Shown in pieces: positions 9,498-16,238 of a stretch of 64,000 nucleotides of DNA. Where the stretch lies: positions 113,767 to 177,766 of the forward strand of contig NZ_MUHF01000019.1 in assembly GCF_002217435.1 (NCBI RefSeq), in the 5' to 3' direction. Made by a program: the position numbers and the translations under genes. The stretch is from Flavobacterium reichenbachii (GTDB lineage Bacteria > Bacteroidota > Bacteroidia > Flavobacteriales > Flavobacteriaceae). The notes beneath the pieces are model-generated. The model was given only the letters and a program-made list of their open reading frames with translations. It was not told the DNA's origin and did not search any database. Every line of letters begins with the position of its first letter. Position 1 is the stretch's first letter.

Positions 9498-10682
9498 ATG
9501 AAAGGATTAAAACGTTACATTTTCGGAATTACGATTTTAGGTTTGGCGACGCTTTCAGTTCAATGTAAAAGCGATAAAAAAGCAGATACAGAAAAAACTG
9601 CTGCTGCTGAAAAAGCTTTAGTAACAATTGAAAAATCAGAATACGGAACAACTGCAAAAGGAGAAAAAGTCGAGAGTTATAAACTGAAAAACCAAAATGG
9701 GATGGAAGTCGACATCATCACTTTTGGCGGCAGAATTACAGATTTGAAAGTACCTAATAAAGAAGGAGTTTCTGAAAATGTAGTAATCGGATTTACTTCT
9801 TTGGCACAATATGAAAAAGAAAATCCTTTCTTCGGAGCATTGATTGGAAGATACGGAAACCGAATTGCAAAAGGTAAATTTTCATTAGATGGAAAAGAAT
9901 ATCAATTGGCAATAAACAACGCGCCAAATGCTTTGCACGGCGGTCCGCAAGGCTATTTTAATGTAGTCTGGAAAGCCGATGAGGTTAAGTCTGGTGAAAC
10001 AGCTTCTTTAAAATTATCGTATTTAAGTAAAGATATGGAAGAAGGTTATCCTGGAAACTTGCAGGTTTTTGTGACTTATACTTTGACAAATGATAATCAA
10101 TTGGATGTTTTGTATGAAGCTTCAACAGATAAGAAAACCGTTGTAAACTTAACACAGCATTCTTATTTCAATTTGTCAGGAGATTTTACAAAAACAATTT
10201 TAGATCACGAATTGACTTTGAATGCTGATAAATTAGTTCCGGTTGACGCGACTTTAATTCCGACAGGAAAATTAGATGATGTGGCTAATACACCTTTCGA
10301 TTTTAGAACGCCAAAATTAATTGGAAAAGATATCGCGGCTAAAAATGAGCAATTAGAAAAAGGAAAAGGTTACGATCACTGCTGGGTGTTGAACAATCCT
10401 GAAAAAGGAAAAACAATCATTGCAAAAGTTTACCACGCAGCAAGCGGAAGAGTTCTAGAAATGACAACAGACGAACCTGGAATTCAGTTTTACTCAGGAA
10501 ATTTCCTTGACGGAACATTACCAACGCGCGACGGAAAAACATACGCACACAGAACCGGACTTTGTTTAGAAACAGAACATTATCCAGATTCTCCAAACCA
10601 GAAAAATTTCCCAACCACGGTTTTAAACCCGGGAGAAAAATATAAAACTAAAACTACTTTTAAATTTTCTGTACAGAAATAG
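9498..10682 (+). CDS. Exported lipoprotein aldose 1-epimerase
   Basis: Mutarotase acting outside the cytoplasm on sugars released by secreted glycosidases. A signal peptide ends in a lipobox with C23 (LSVQC), followed by KSDKK. The galactose-mutarotase fold follows from about residue 45: ALIGRYGNRIAKG, NALHGG, QHSYFNL with the catalytic His, and LCLETEHYPDSPNQ with the catalytic Glu. 394 aa total, about 50 longer than cytoplasmic GalM because of the leader and linker. Last gene of the arabinose block, closed by a terminator at 10718. Its natural sugar may be arabinose, but the family is broad. Confidence 0.93.
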   Translation: MKGLKRYIFGITILGLATLSVQCKSDKKADTEKTAAAEKALVTIEKSEYGTTAKGEKVESYKLKNQNGMEVDIITFGGRITDLKVPNKEGVSENVVIGFTSLAQYEKENPFFGALIGRYGNRIAKGKFSLDGKEYQLAINNAPNALHGGPQGYFNVVWKADEVKSGETASLKLSYLSKDMEEGYPGNLQVFVTYTLTNDNQLDVLYEASTDKKTVVNLTQHSYFNLSGDFTKTILDHELTLNADKLVPVDATLIPTGKLDDVANTPFDFRTPKLIGKDIAAKNEQLEKGKGYDHCWVLNNPEKGKTIIAKVYHAASGRVLEMTTDEPGIQFYSGNFLDGTLPTRDGKTYAHRTGLCLETEHYPDSPNQKNFPTTVLNPGEKYKTKTTFKFSVQK

Positions 10683-10717
10683 TTTTAGAATTTGTTAATT
10701 AGTTCAGTAATTCTCTT

Positions 10718-10751
10718 AAAAACCTCGAAAGTTATGCTTTTGAGGTTTTTT
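10718..10751 (+). terminator. Rho-independent terminator of the arabinose block
   Basis: AAAAACCTCGAAAG pairs with CTTTTGAGGTTTTTTT around a 5-nt loop, 36 bp after the epimerase stop codon. Confidence 0.8.
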
Positions 10752-10766
10752 TATGGAGTGAAGTTT

Positions 10767-10842
10767 GACGCGAATTACACGAATTAACACAAATCAGGAA
10801 GGTTATTTTAATTAGTGAAAATTAGTGAATTCGTGGCAGAAA
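10767..10842. repeat. Degenerate intergenic repeat with CACGAATT motifs
   Basis: ACGCGAATTACACGAATT on the left and AATTAGTGAATTCGTGG on the right form an imperfect inverted repeat. It is the same family as the near-perfect copy at 44760-44828. A second degenerate block containing TTGTGTCTCTGCGACTTTG follows before the OsmC gene. Confidence 0.5.
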
Positions 10843-10928
10843 AAACTTTGTGTCTCTGCGACTTTGCGAGATTAATTCATTCGCAACCTTATAAAAATCT
10901 TAACTTAGCAATAGAAAACTAAAGCAAA

Positions 10929-11399
10929 ATGAAACATCTATTTAAAGCAGCAATAAACTGGGTATCAAATCAAAATCAAGAAAATTCAACGAAGCGATTT
11001 TATAACAAAAGTCATCAAATAAAAATTGAAGGAAAACCTGTCTTAGATGTTTCAGCAGCAAAAGCTTTCAAAGGCGATCCATCATTATACAATCCTGAAG
11101 ATTTATTGTTGAGTAGTTTGGTTTCCTGCCATATGATGTCATACTTATATGTCTGTTCTCAAAACGGAATAGAAGTACTCGAATATTCAGACAATGCCGA
11201 AGCAACTCTCGAGGTTTCTCCAGACGGAAGCGGACGTTTTGTTGAGGTTCGGTTGTATCCAAAAGTTACAATTGTAAACTCAGATAAAGTAAATTTGGCT
11301 TTAGAACTGCATTCAAAAGCAAATCAATTGTGTTTTATTGCTAATTCCTGCAATTTTCCTGTTTTGCATGAGGCGAGTTGTGAGGTTTCCACCATATAA
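10929..11399 (+). CDS. OsmC/Ohr-family peroxiredoxin
   Basis: Small thiol peroxidase that reduces organic hydroperoxides in the cytoplasm. 156 aa. The two family cysteines are present: C67 in SSLVSCHMM and C135 in ANQLCFIAN, the latter with the usual helix pattern. The subgroup (OsmC or Ohr) cannot be settled by eye. The last codons and the stop fall within the inverted-repeat end of the element at 11390, so the extreme C-terminus (STI) appears to be supplied by that insertion. Confidence 0.88.
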   Translation: MKHLFKAAINWVSNQNQENSTKRFYNKSHQIKIEGKPVLDVSAAKAFKGDPSLYNPEDLLLSSLVSCHMMSYLYVCSQNGIEVLEYSDNAEATLEVSPDGSGRFVEVRLYPKVTIVNSDKVNLALELHSKANQLCFIANSCNFPVLHEASCEVSTI

Positions 11400-11414
11400 G
11401 TTAGTAAGTAAATT

Positions 11415-11588
11415 ATGAAAGAAATAATTAATTCAAATGAAAAAGACAATAAGTCTTTATTAAATGATGATCAAAAAGAAGCAATCGACAAAGCTTTAGA
11501 AGATGTTGAAAACGGGAAAATGTATTCTCATCAGGAAGTTATGGATGAAACAAAAAAACGGTTTCCTCATTTATTTAATAGAATATAA
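11415..11588 (+). CDS. Small antitoxin-like protein (RelB/ParD-type), orphan
   Basis: 57-aa acidic, helical protein. The core DDQKEAIDKALEDVENGKMY followed by SHQEVMDETKKRFP resembles the C-terminal part of antitoxins paired with RelE/ParE toxins (typically AIxxVExGxxYSHEEVM). No RelE/ParE-like gene follows; the next frame does not match a toxin. It therefore looks orphaned or decayed. The gene lies inside the inverted-repeat cassette 11390-11818, 15 bp after OsmC. Translation from the ATG at 11415 was done by hand. Confidence 0.6.
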   Translation: MKEIINSNEKDNKSLLNDDQKEAIDKALEDVENGKMYSHQEVMDETKKRFPHLFNRI

Positions 11589-11742
11589 AGTAGAAGAGCT
11601 TCTAAAATATAATCCAGAATATTCAGATTATGATGAAATTAAAAATAGAAAAACTATACCGTTAATTAATATTAATGAAAATCATGATCTAATTTTAAAA
11701 AGATATACTGCTTTAAAGATTAGAAACATCGCTAATAAGTGA
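11503..11742 (+). CDS. Uncertain small ORF overlapping the antitoxin-like gene
   Basis: 79-codon open frame overlapping the end of the antitoxin-like gene in another frame. The first 28 residues are in the overlap and look non-coding. The last 51 residues (from about YKVEELLKYNPEYSD) could be a genuine fragment, but no family is recognised and there is no good start after 11588. It may be a decayed partner of the antitoxin or chance. Confidence 0.22.
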   Translation: MLKTGKCILIRKLWMKQKNGFLIYLIEYKVEELLKYNPEYSDYDEIKNRKTIPLININENHDLILKRYTALKIRNIANK

Positions 11743-11840
11743 TCATTTCTTAATAATCTAAAGCCCATTCCATTGTAAGTTATTTAATAGATTTATAGCT
11801 TTAATTACTTATATGGTGAAAAAATAATCGTATAAAACCA

Positions 11841-11872
11841 AAAAAACCTCTTCCGTTAAGAAGAGGTTTTTT
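11841..11872 (-). terminator. Terminator of tRNA-Leu
   Basis: 13-bp stem AAAAAACCTCTTC / GAAGAGGTTTTTT with a 6-nt loop, directly beyond the 3' end of the minus-strand tRNA-Leu. Confidence 0.8.
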
Positions 11873-11873
11873 G

Positions 11874-11953
11874 TACCCGGAGCCGGAGTCGAACCGGCAC
11901 GGTTTCCCACAGGTGTTTGAGACCAGCGCGTCTACCAATTCCGCCATCCGGGC
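11874..11953 (-). tRNA. tRNA-Leu (anticodon CAA)
   Basis: Read on the minus strand: acceptor GCCCGGA pairs with TCCGGGT, the D-arm is GCGGAATTGGTAGACGCG, and the anticodon loop CTCAAAC gives CAA. The T-arm is GCCGGTTCGACTCCGGC. CCA is not encoded. The anticodon stem has one T-T mismatch. An 80-nt leader separates the gene from its -7 element at 12041. Confidence 0.92.
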
Positions 11954-12040
11954 TTAGCAGACGAAAGAATAATTAAAAAAATCAATTACTCTAACGCAAT
12001 AGAATGAAGTCATAAATGATGTCATTCCTTTAACACGGTG

Positions 12041-12048
12041 CAAATGTA
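12041..12048 (-). promoter_or_regulatory. tRNA-Leu promoter -7 element
   Basis: TACATTTG on the minus strand fits TAnnTTTG. It implies a leader of about 80 nt before tRNA-Leu, containing a near-palindrome at 12003-12028. Confidence 0.55.
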
Positions 12049-12114
12049 AAAAATAAAATTAAAAATTCTACTAAAAATACTTAAATTTTTCCTTTCAGTG
12101 TTCGATAAATTTTA

Positions 12115-12122
12115 TAAATTTG
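12115..12122 (+). promoter_or_regulatory. prs promoter -7 element
   Basis: TAAATTTG fits TAnnTTTG, with TTTC at 12093 as a weak -33. A transcript starting near 12129 excludes the upstream in-frame TTG at 12120 and supports the ATG at 12174. Confidence 0.7.
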
Positions 12123-12173
12123 CAGCTCGTTAAAACGACGCACACACAACTAACTACAAAACAACAAATTATA

Positions 12174-13115
12174 ATGTCGCACCTAGAACCAGAAGCTAAA
12201 ATTTTTGCGTGTTCACAAAGTGTTTATCTTGCAGAGAAAATTGCAGAACAATACGGTATTCCGTTAGGAAAAGTAACGATGTCAACGTATAGTGATGGAG
12301 AATTTCAGCCGTCTTATGAAGAGTCAATAAGAGGTTTACGCGTGTTTATCGTGTGCTCTACTTTTCCAACTGCCGATAATTTGATGGAATTGTTATTAAT
12401 GATTGATGCTGCAAAACGCGCATCAGCAAGACATATTACAGCTGTTATGCCTTACTTTGGTTGGGCAAGACAGGACAGAAAAGACAAACCAAGAGTTCCG
12501 ATTGGAGCAAAATTAGTAGCTAATTTATTAGATGCTGCCGGAGCAACAAGAGTAATGACAATGGATTTACATGCAGATCAAATCCAGGGGTTTTTCGAGA
12601 AACCAGTAGATCATTTATTTGCATCTACCATCTTTTTACCATACGTAGAAAGTTTAAAATTAGAAAATCTGACCATTGCATCTCCGGATATGGGAGGTTC
12701 AAAAAGAGCATATGCTTACTCTAAGTTTTTAGAATCAGACGTAGTAATCTGTTACAAACAAAGAAAAGCAGCCAACCTTATCGACACTATGGAGCTGATT
12801 GGTGAAGTAAAAGGCCGTAACGTAATATTAGTAGACGATATGATCGATACAGGAGGAACGCTGGCAAAAGCAGCAGACTTAATGATCGAAAAAGGAGCAC
12901 TAAGTGTAAGAGCAATTTGTACACACGCTATTTTATCAGGCGGTGCGTATGAGAAAATAGAAAATTCGAAATTAACAGAATTAATCGTAACCGATTCTAT
13001 TCCGTTAAAGAAAGAATCAAAGAAAATCAGAGTAGTGAGTTGTGCACCTCTTTTTGCCGAAGTTATGCACATGGTGCACCACAACAATTCCATTAGTGGA
13101 AAATTTATAATGTAA
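12174..13115 (+). CDS. prs: Ribose-phosphate pyrophosphokinase (PRPP synthetase)
   Basis: Makes 5-phosphoribosyl 1-pyrophosphate from ribose 5-phosphate and ATP for nucleotide, His and Trp synthesis. 313 aa from the ATG at 12174, the normal Prs length. Landmarks are YSDGEF in the first domain, the PYFGWARQDRK flexible catalytic loop, TMDLHADQIQGFF and the PRPP-binding loop VILVDDMIDTGGTLAKAA. The product is used by purF encoded at 16239. Followed 116 bp later by rplY, a common Flavobacterium arrangement. Confidence 0.97.
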   Translation: MSHLEPEAKIFACSQSVYLAEKIAEQYGIPLGKVTMSTYSDGEFQPSYEESIRGLRVFIVCSTFPTADNLMELLLMIDAAKRASARHITAVMPYFGWARQDRKDKPRVPIGAKLVANLLDAAGATRVMTMDLHADQIQGFFEKPVDHLFASTIFLPYVESLKLENLTIASPDMGGSKRAYAYSKFLESDVVICYKQRKAANLIDTMELIGEVKGRNVILVDDMIDTGGTLAKAADLMIEKGALSVRAICTHAILSGGAYEKIENSKLTELIVTDSIPLKKESKKIRVVSCAPLFAEVMHMVHHNNSISGKFIM

Positions 13116-13231
13116 AAGCAGTAGGCTTTAGGCAATAAGCCATAAGCTATTCGCAATTACAAAAAAGCCTAAAGCCTAGTGCCTAAAGCTTAAAGCAATG
13201 TATATTTATTAATAACTATATTTTTTTTACA

Positions 13232-13843
13232 ATGAAATCGATTACAATTAAAGGATCAGAAAGAGAAAGCGTGGGCAAAGTGTCAACTAAAGCCTTACGT
13301 AATGCTGGAGCGGTTCCTTGCGTGTTATACGGAGGAAATCAGGCAGTACATTTCTCAGCAGACGCTGCTGCGTTCAAAAACTTGGTTTACACTCCAAACG
13401 CTCACACAGTTGTGATCGAACTTGGAAAAGGAAAATCATTCAATGCAATTTTGCAAGACATTCAGGTTCACCCAGTATCTGACAAAATTTTACACATTGA
13501 CTTCTTCCAATTATTTGATGATAAAGAAATCACAATGGAAGTTCCTGTAAAAATCGTTGGTACATCTAAAGGTGTTCTTGCAGGTGGTGTTTTACGTTTA
13601 AACACACGTAAATTAAAAGTTAAAGCTTTACCTAAAAATCTTCCTGATTTTGTTGAAGCTGATATTACTCCACTTGAAATGGGTAACAAATTATATGTTA
13701 CTAAAGTTGGTACTCCTGATTACAAAATCATGCACCCAGAGAACACAGTTGTTGCTCAAGTAAGAATTTCTCGTGCTGCTATGAAAGCTGCTCAAGAAGC
13801 TGCAAAAGCTGCAAAAGCTCCTGCAAAAGGAAAGAAAAAATAA
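13232..13843 (+). CDS. rplY: 50S ribosomal protein L25 (Ctc form)
   Basis: Binds 5S rRNA in the large subunit. 203 aa is the long Ctc-type form: an N-terminal L25 domain (MKSITIKGSERESVGK through HPVSDKILHIDFF) plus a C-terminal beta domain and an Ala/Lys-rich tail (repeated AAKAAKAP). Co-directional with prs and ended by a strong terminator at 13862. Confidence 0.96.
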   Translation: MKSITIKGSERESVGKVSTKALRNAGAVPCVLYGGNQAVHFSADAAAFKNLVYTPNAHTVVIELGKGKSFNAILQDIQVHPVSDKILHIDFFQLFDDKEITMEVPVKIVGTSKGVLAGGVLRLNTRKLKVKALPKNLPDFVEADITPLEMGNKLYVTKVGTPDYKIMHPENTVVAQVRISRAAMKAAQEAAKAAKAPAKGKKK

Positions 13844-13861
13844 TTTTTTTCAAATCAATAC

Positions 13862-13897
13862 AAAAAGCCTCAATCTTTCGATTGGGGCTTTTTTTTT
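13862..13897 (+). terminator. Terminator after rplY
   Basis: AAAAAGCCTCAATC pairs with GATTGGGGCTTTTTT (one G-T pair), loop TTTC, followed by a T run. The remainder of the 587-bp gap to pth holds degenerate repeats and no credible gene. Confidence 0.88.
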
Positions 13898-14068
13898 GAG
13901 GTTCTATCCCGAAGCCTCGAGACTAAGGTGCTGAGATGCTGAGGTTTTTAACGTGAAAAGGCTTTTGACTTCGCTCAGCCTTTAAAGACAATTATCTGAT
14001 TGGCACATCCTCTAATTATCAAATTTTTTTTTAGAAGCAGAGACTCTTCATTTTTTCAAGAAATAACA

Positions 14069-14142
14069 TTCCTGCCATCCGCTATATCTTTTCCCTGCTA
14101 AAGAAGCAGGAAAAAGGATACCGCTTCTGTCAGGGCTAGCGA
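14069..14142. repeat. Dispersed structured repeat (ATATCTTTT...AAAAGGATACCGC type)
   Basis: A stem built from CCGCTATATCTTTTCCCTGC and GCAGGAAAAAGGATACCGC, ending with CAGGGCTAGCG. I have seen closely similar intergenic elements in other flavobacterial sequences, but its function is unknown to me. It sits among other degenerate repeats between rplY and pth, including TTTGCGAACTTTGCGG. Confidence 0.5.
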
Positions 14143-14358
14143 GAAAATGTCTTTTTCATAAGATTCTAAGTCGCTACAATTCTGAGATACCAGAAGAAAA
14201 TCTGTCTAATCAGCTAAATCCGCGAGAGGCATTTTCTTTGCAATCTTAGCGTAAACCTTTGCGAACTTTGCGGTTAAATCACGATCAACAAGCAATTATC
14301 TAATTCTCACATTTTCAAATTATCTAATTAACCAATTGGCACATTCCCTAATTAAGTT

Positions 14359-14366
14359 TATTTTTG
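14359..14366 (+). promoter_or_regulatory. pth promoter -7 element
   Basis: TATTTTTG fits TAnnTTTG. Transcription would begin near 14373, after the first in-frame ATG (14371), which favours the downstream ATG at 14431. Confidence 0.6.
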
Positions 14367-14430
14367 CATCATGATAAAATGGATAACAAAACTGTTTTCA
14401 TCAACACAAAAAGAAGAGAACACAGATTAT

Positions 14431-14997
14431 ATGAAGAAATATTTAATCGTAGGATTGGGCAACATCGGGGCTGAATACGTAAACACAAGACATAATATTG
14501 GTTTTAAAGTTTTAGACTTTTTGGCCAAAAAAGAAAGCCTTTCTTTCGAAACCGTAAAACTAGGCGCTTTGGCCGAATATAAATTTAAAGGAAGAACCTT
14601 TTTTCTTTTAAAGCCAAATACTTATATGAATCTTAGCGGTAAGGCAGTTAAATATTGGATGGACAAAGAAAACATTCCGCTGGAAAATATTTTAGTCATT
14701 ACAGACGACTTAAACTTGTCCTTCGGAACCATTCGCATCAAGCCAAAAGGAAGCGACGGCGGCCACAACGGATTAAAAAATATAAACTTAGTCCTCAATA
14801 CACAAAACTATACTCGTTTTAGATTTGGGATCAGTGATCAATTCAAAAAAGGACAGCAGGTAGATTATGTTTTAGGAGATTGGGACGAAGAAGAAAAGGC
14901 AAAACTTCCGGAACGTTTAGAAATTTCTTCAGAAATAATTAAAAATTTTGGAACTGCCGGTTTAGAAAACACAATGACTACTTTTAACGGAAAATAA
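14431..14997 (+). CDS. pth: Peptidyl-tRNA hydrolase
   Basis: Recycles tRNA from peptidyl-tRNA released by stalled ribosomes. From the ATG at 14431 the protein is 188 aa and starts exactly at the family's first strand (KKYLIVGLGNIGAEY). Catalytic and binding residues N11 and H21 (NTRHNIGF) are present, with the TDDLNL Asp and KPNTYMNLSG block. An in-frame ATG at 14371 would add 20 residues, but the -7 element at 14359 sits too close for that start. Monocistronic by appearance. Confidence 0.93.
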   Translation: MKKYLIVGLGNIGAEYVNTRHNIGFKVLDFLAKKESLSFETVKLGALAEYKFKGRTFFLLKPNTYMNLSGKAVKYWMDKENIPLENILVITDDLNLSFGTIRIKPKGSDGGHNGLKNINLVLNTQNYTRFRFGISDQFKKGQQVDYVLGDWDEEEKAKLPERLEISSEIIKNFGTAGLENTMTTFNGK

Positions 14998-15092
14998 AGA
15001 TTTACAGTTATTTACATAATAAAAAATCAAATTATCAGTTAATTATATTCAATTATAACGAAATAGTATTTTCAATTCCAAAGTTAAATGTC

Positions 15093-15100
15093 TAAATTTG
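15093..15100 (+). promoter_or_regulatory. sod promoter -7 element
   Basis: TAAATTTG fits TAnnTTTG, 35 bp before the superoxide dismutase ATG. Confidence 0.65.
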
Positions 15101-15134
15101 GAATAAATTATTATAAACCATAAAATTATAAATC

Positions 15135-15746
15135 ATGGCTTTTGAATTACCACAATTACCTTATGCATATGATGCATTAGAACCACATATTGATGCTCGC
15201 ACAATGGAAATTCACCATTCTAAACATCATAATGCTTACACAACAAATCTAAATGCAGCAATTGCAGGAACAGATTTAGAAGGAAAAACTATCGAAAACA
15301 TCTTGATAAACTTAGATAAATCTAACGCTGCAGTTCGTAATAATGGTGGAGGTTTCTACAACCACAATTTATTCTGGACTGTAATGGCTCCAAACGGAGG
15401 CGGATTACCAACAGGTGATTTATTAGCAGCAATTGAGTCTTCTTTTGGAAGTTTTGAAGAGTTTAAAGCAAAATTTGCTAAAGCTGGTGCAACACAATTC
15501 GGATCAGGATGGGCTTGGTTAACAGTTCTTAAAGGTGGAAAATTAGAAGTTGTAGGAACTCCAAATCAAGATAATCCATTAATGCCGGAAGTTGCTGGTA
15601 ACGGTGGAACTCCAATTTTAGGAATGGATGTTTGGGAGCATGCTTACTACTTAAACTACCAAAATAGAAGACCAGATTATATTGAAGCTTTTTTCAGTGT
15701 AATTAACTGGACAGAAGTTGCAAGAAGATTTGCTTTAGATAAATAA
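15135..15746 (+). CDS. sodA: Superoxide dismutase, Fe/Mn family (Mn-type signature)
   Basis: Dismutates superoxide to oxygen and hydrogen peroxide. 203 aa, cytoplasmic, no signal peptide. Metal ligands H27, H77, D165 and H169 (MDVWEHAYY) are all present. The second-sphere glutamine is at Q145 in PNQDNPLM and position 73 near the second ligand is Gly (NNGGGFYNH), the arrangement of Mn rather than Fe enzymes. A cambialistic enzyme cannot be excluded. Monocistronic, with its own promoter and a terminator at 15771. Confidence 0.96.
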   Translation: MAFELPQLPYAYDALEPHIDARTMEIHHSKHHNAYTTNLNAAIAGTDLEGKTIENILINLDKSNAAVRNNGGGFYNHNLFWTVMAPNGGGLPTGDLLAAIESSFGSFEEFKAKFAKAGATQFGSGWAWLTVLKGGKLEVVGTPNQDNPLMPEVAGNGGTPILGMDVWEHAYYLNYQNRRPDYIEAFFSVINWTEVARRFALDK

Positions 15747-15770
15747 TAAAATAGAGTAAAGAATAAAGAA

Positions 15771-15807
15771 AAAAGACGGATGACTTAATAGTTATCCGTC
15801 TTTTTTT
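15771..15807 (+). terminator. Terminator after sod
   Basis: GACGGATGAC pairs with GTTATCCGTC (one G-T pair) around TTAATA, flanked by an A run and a T run. Confidence 0.85.
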
Positions 15808-15882
15808 GCGCTTTATATTTTCGTCTTTAGTCTATTCTCTTGGTTCTATTTTCTATTCTCTTTTCTCTAAAAAAATAAAAAT

Positions 15883-15957
15883 AAAAAAGGCGGAATCTCT
15901 TCCACCTTTTTTGCCCCAAATCTACCATAGACTTAACCTACTAATGTTATGGTATAA
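15883..15957 (-). ncRNA. Candidate small RNA, copy B of a tandem pair
   Basis: On the minus strand it begins near ACCATAACATTAGTAGG, folds ACCATAA with TTATGGT-like pairing, continues through GATTTGGGGCAAAAAAGG and ends in a terminator hairpin GGTGGAAgagaTTCCGCC plus T run. It is a diverged duplicate of copy A (16068-16142), 183 bp away, and retains the upstream TACCTTTCATC block. Its -7 region (TATATTTA) is weaker than in copy A. The ORF read across it on the plus strand looks spurious. Confidence 0.55.
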
Positions 15958-16067
15958 TAAATATATTGCAGTTCTGTTTAAGAAAAAAAAATATCAGATG
16001 AAAGGTAAAAATAATCGATTAAATGAATATAATTTGCTGCTGTAGAAATACTTGAGTTTATTCCAAT

Positions 16068-16142
16068 AAAAAAGGTGGAATTGCTTCCACCCTTTTTGCC
16101 CCAAATCTACCATAAACTTAACCTACTAATGTTATGGTTTTC
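16068..16142 (-). ncRNA. Candidate small RNA with own promoter and terminator, copy A
   Basis: About 75 nt on the minus strand, directly after purF. A 5' stem (ACCATAA ... TTATGGT around CATTAGTAGGTTAAGT) is followed by AGATTTGGGGCAAAAAG and a rho-independent terminator GGTGGAAgcaaTTCCACC plus T run. A good Bacteroidota promoter ends just before its start. It may belong to a described flavobacterial RNA family such as Flavo-1; I could not compare it with the covariance model. Confidence 0.6.
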
Positions 16143-16174
16143 CAAAAGTATTGTAGTCTTTCAATTTTACCAAA
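16143..16174 (-). promoter_or_regulatory. Promoter of small RNA copy A
   Basis: Minus strand: TTTG (16171-16174), 20-bp spacer, TACTTTTG (16143-16150). This matches the -33/-7 consensus of Bacteroidota very well and is placed immediately before the conserved RNA 5' end. Confidence 0.7.
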
Positions 16175-16238
16175 CATATAGGATGAACGGTAAAAAAAAC
16201 CGATGAAATGCACTAATTAACCTTTTGTTAATACTTTT

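Larger units (their letters stand above)
11390..11818. mobile_element. Transposase-less cassette with 12-bp terminal inverted repeats
   Basis: Perfect 12-bp inverted ends, CACCATATAAGT at 11390-11401 and ACTTATATGGTG at 11807-11818, enclose 429 bp. The cargo is one antitoxin-like gene and an overlapping open frame. The left end overlaps the OsmC stop codon. The same ends flank the GxxExxY gene at 56415 and bound an empty element at 22703. No transposase is visible, so mobility is inferred from recurrence of the ends. Confidence 0.5.

Noticed and set aside
12120..12173. Extended N-terminus of prs from a TTG at 12120
   Set aside because: It would overlap the -7 element at 12115-12122 and adds residues not found in PRPP synthetases.
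15806..16045. 79-codon ORF after sod
   Set aside because: It crosses small RNA copy B antisense, begins in terminator sequence and has Lys/Phe-rich composition from A and T runs.
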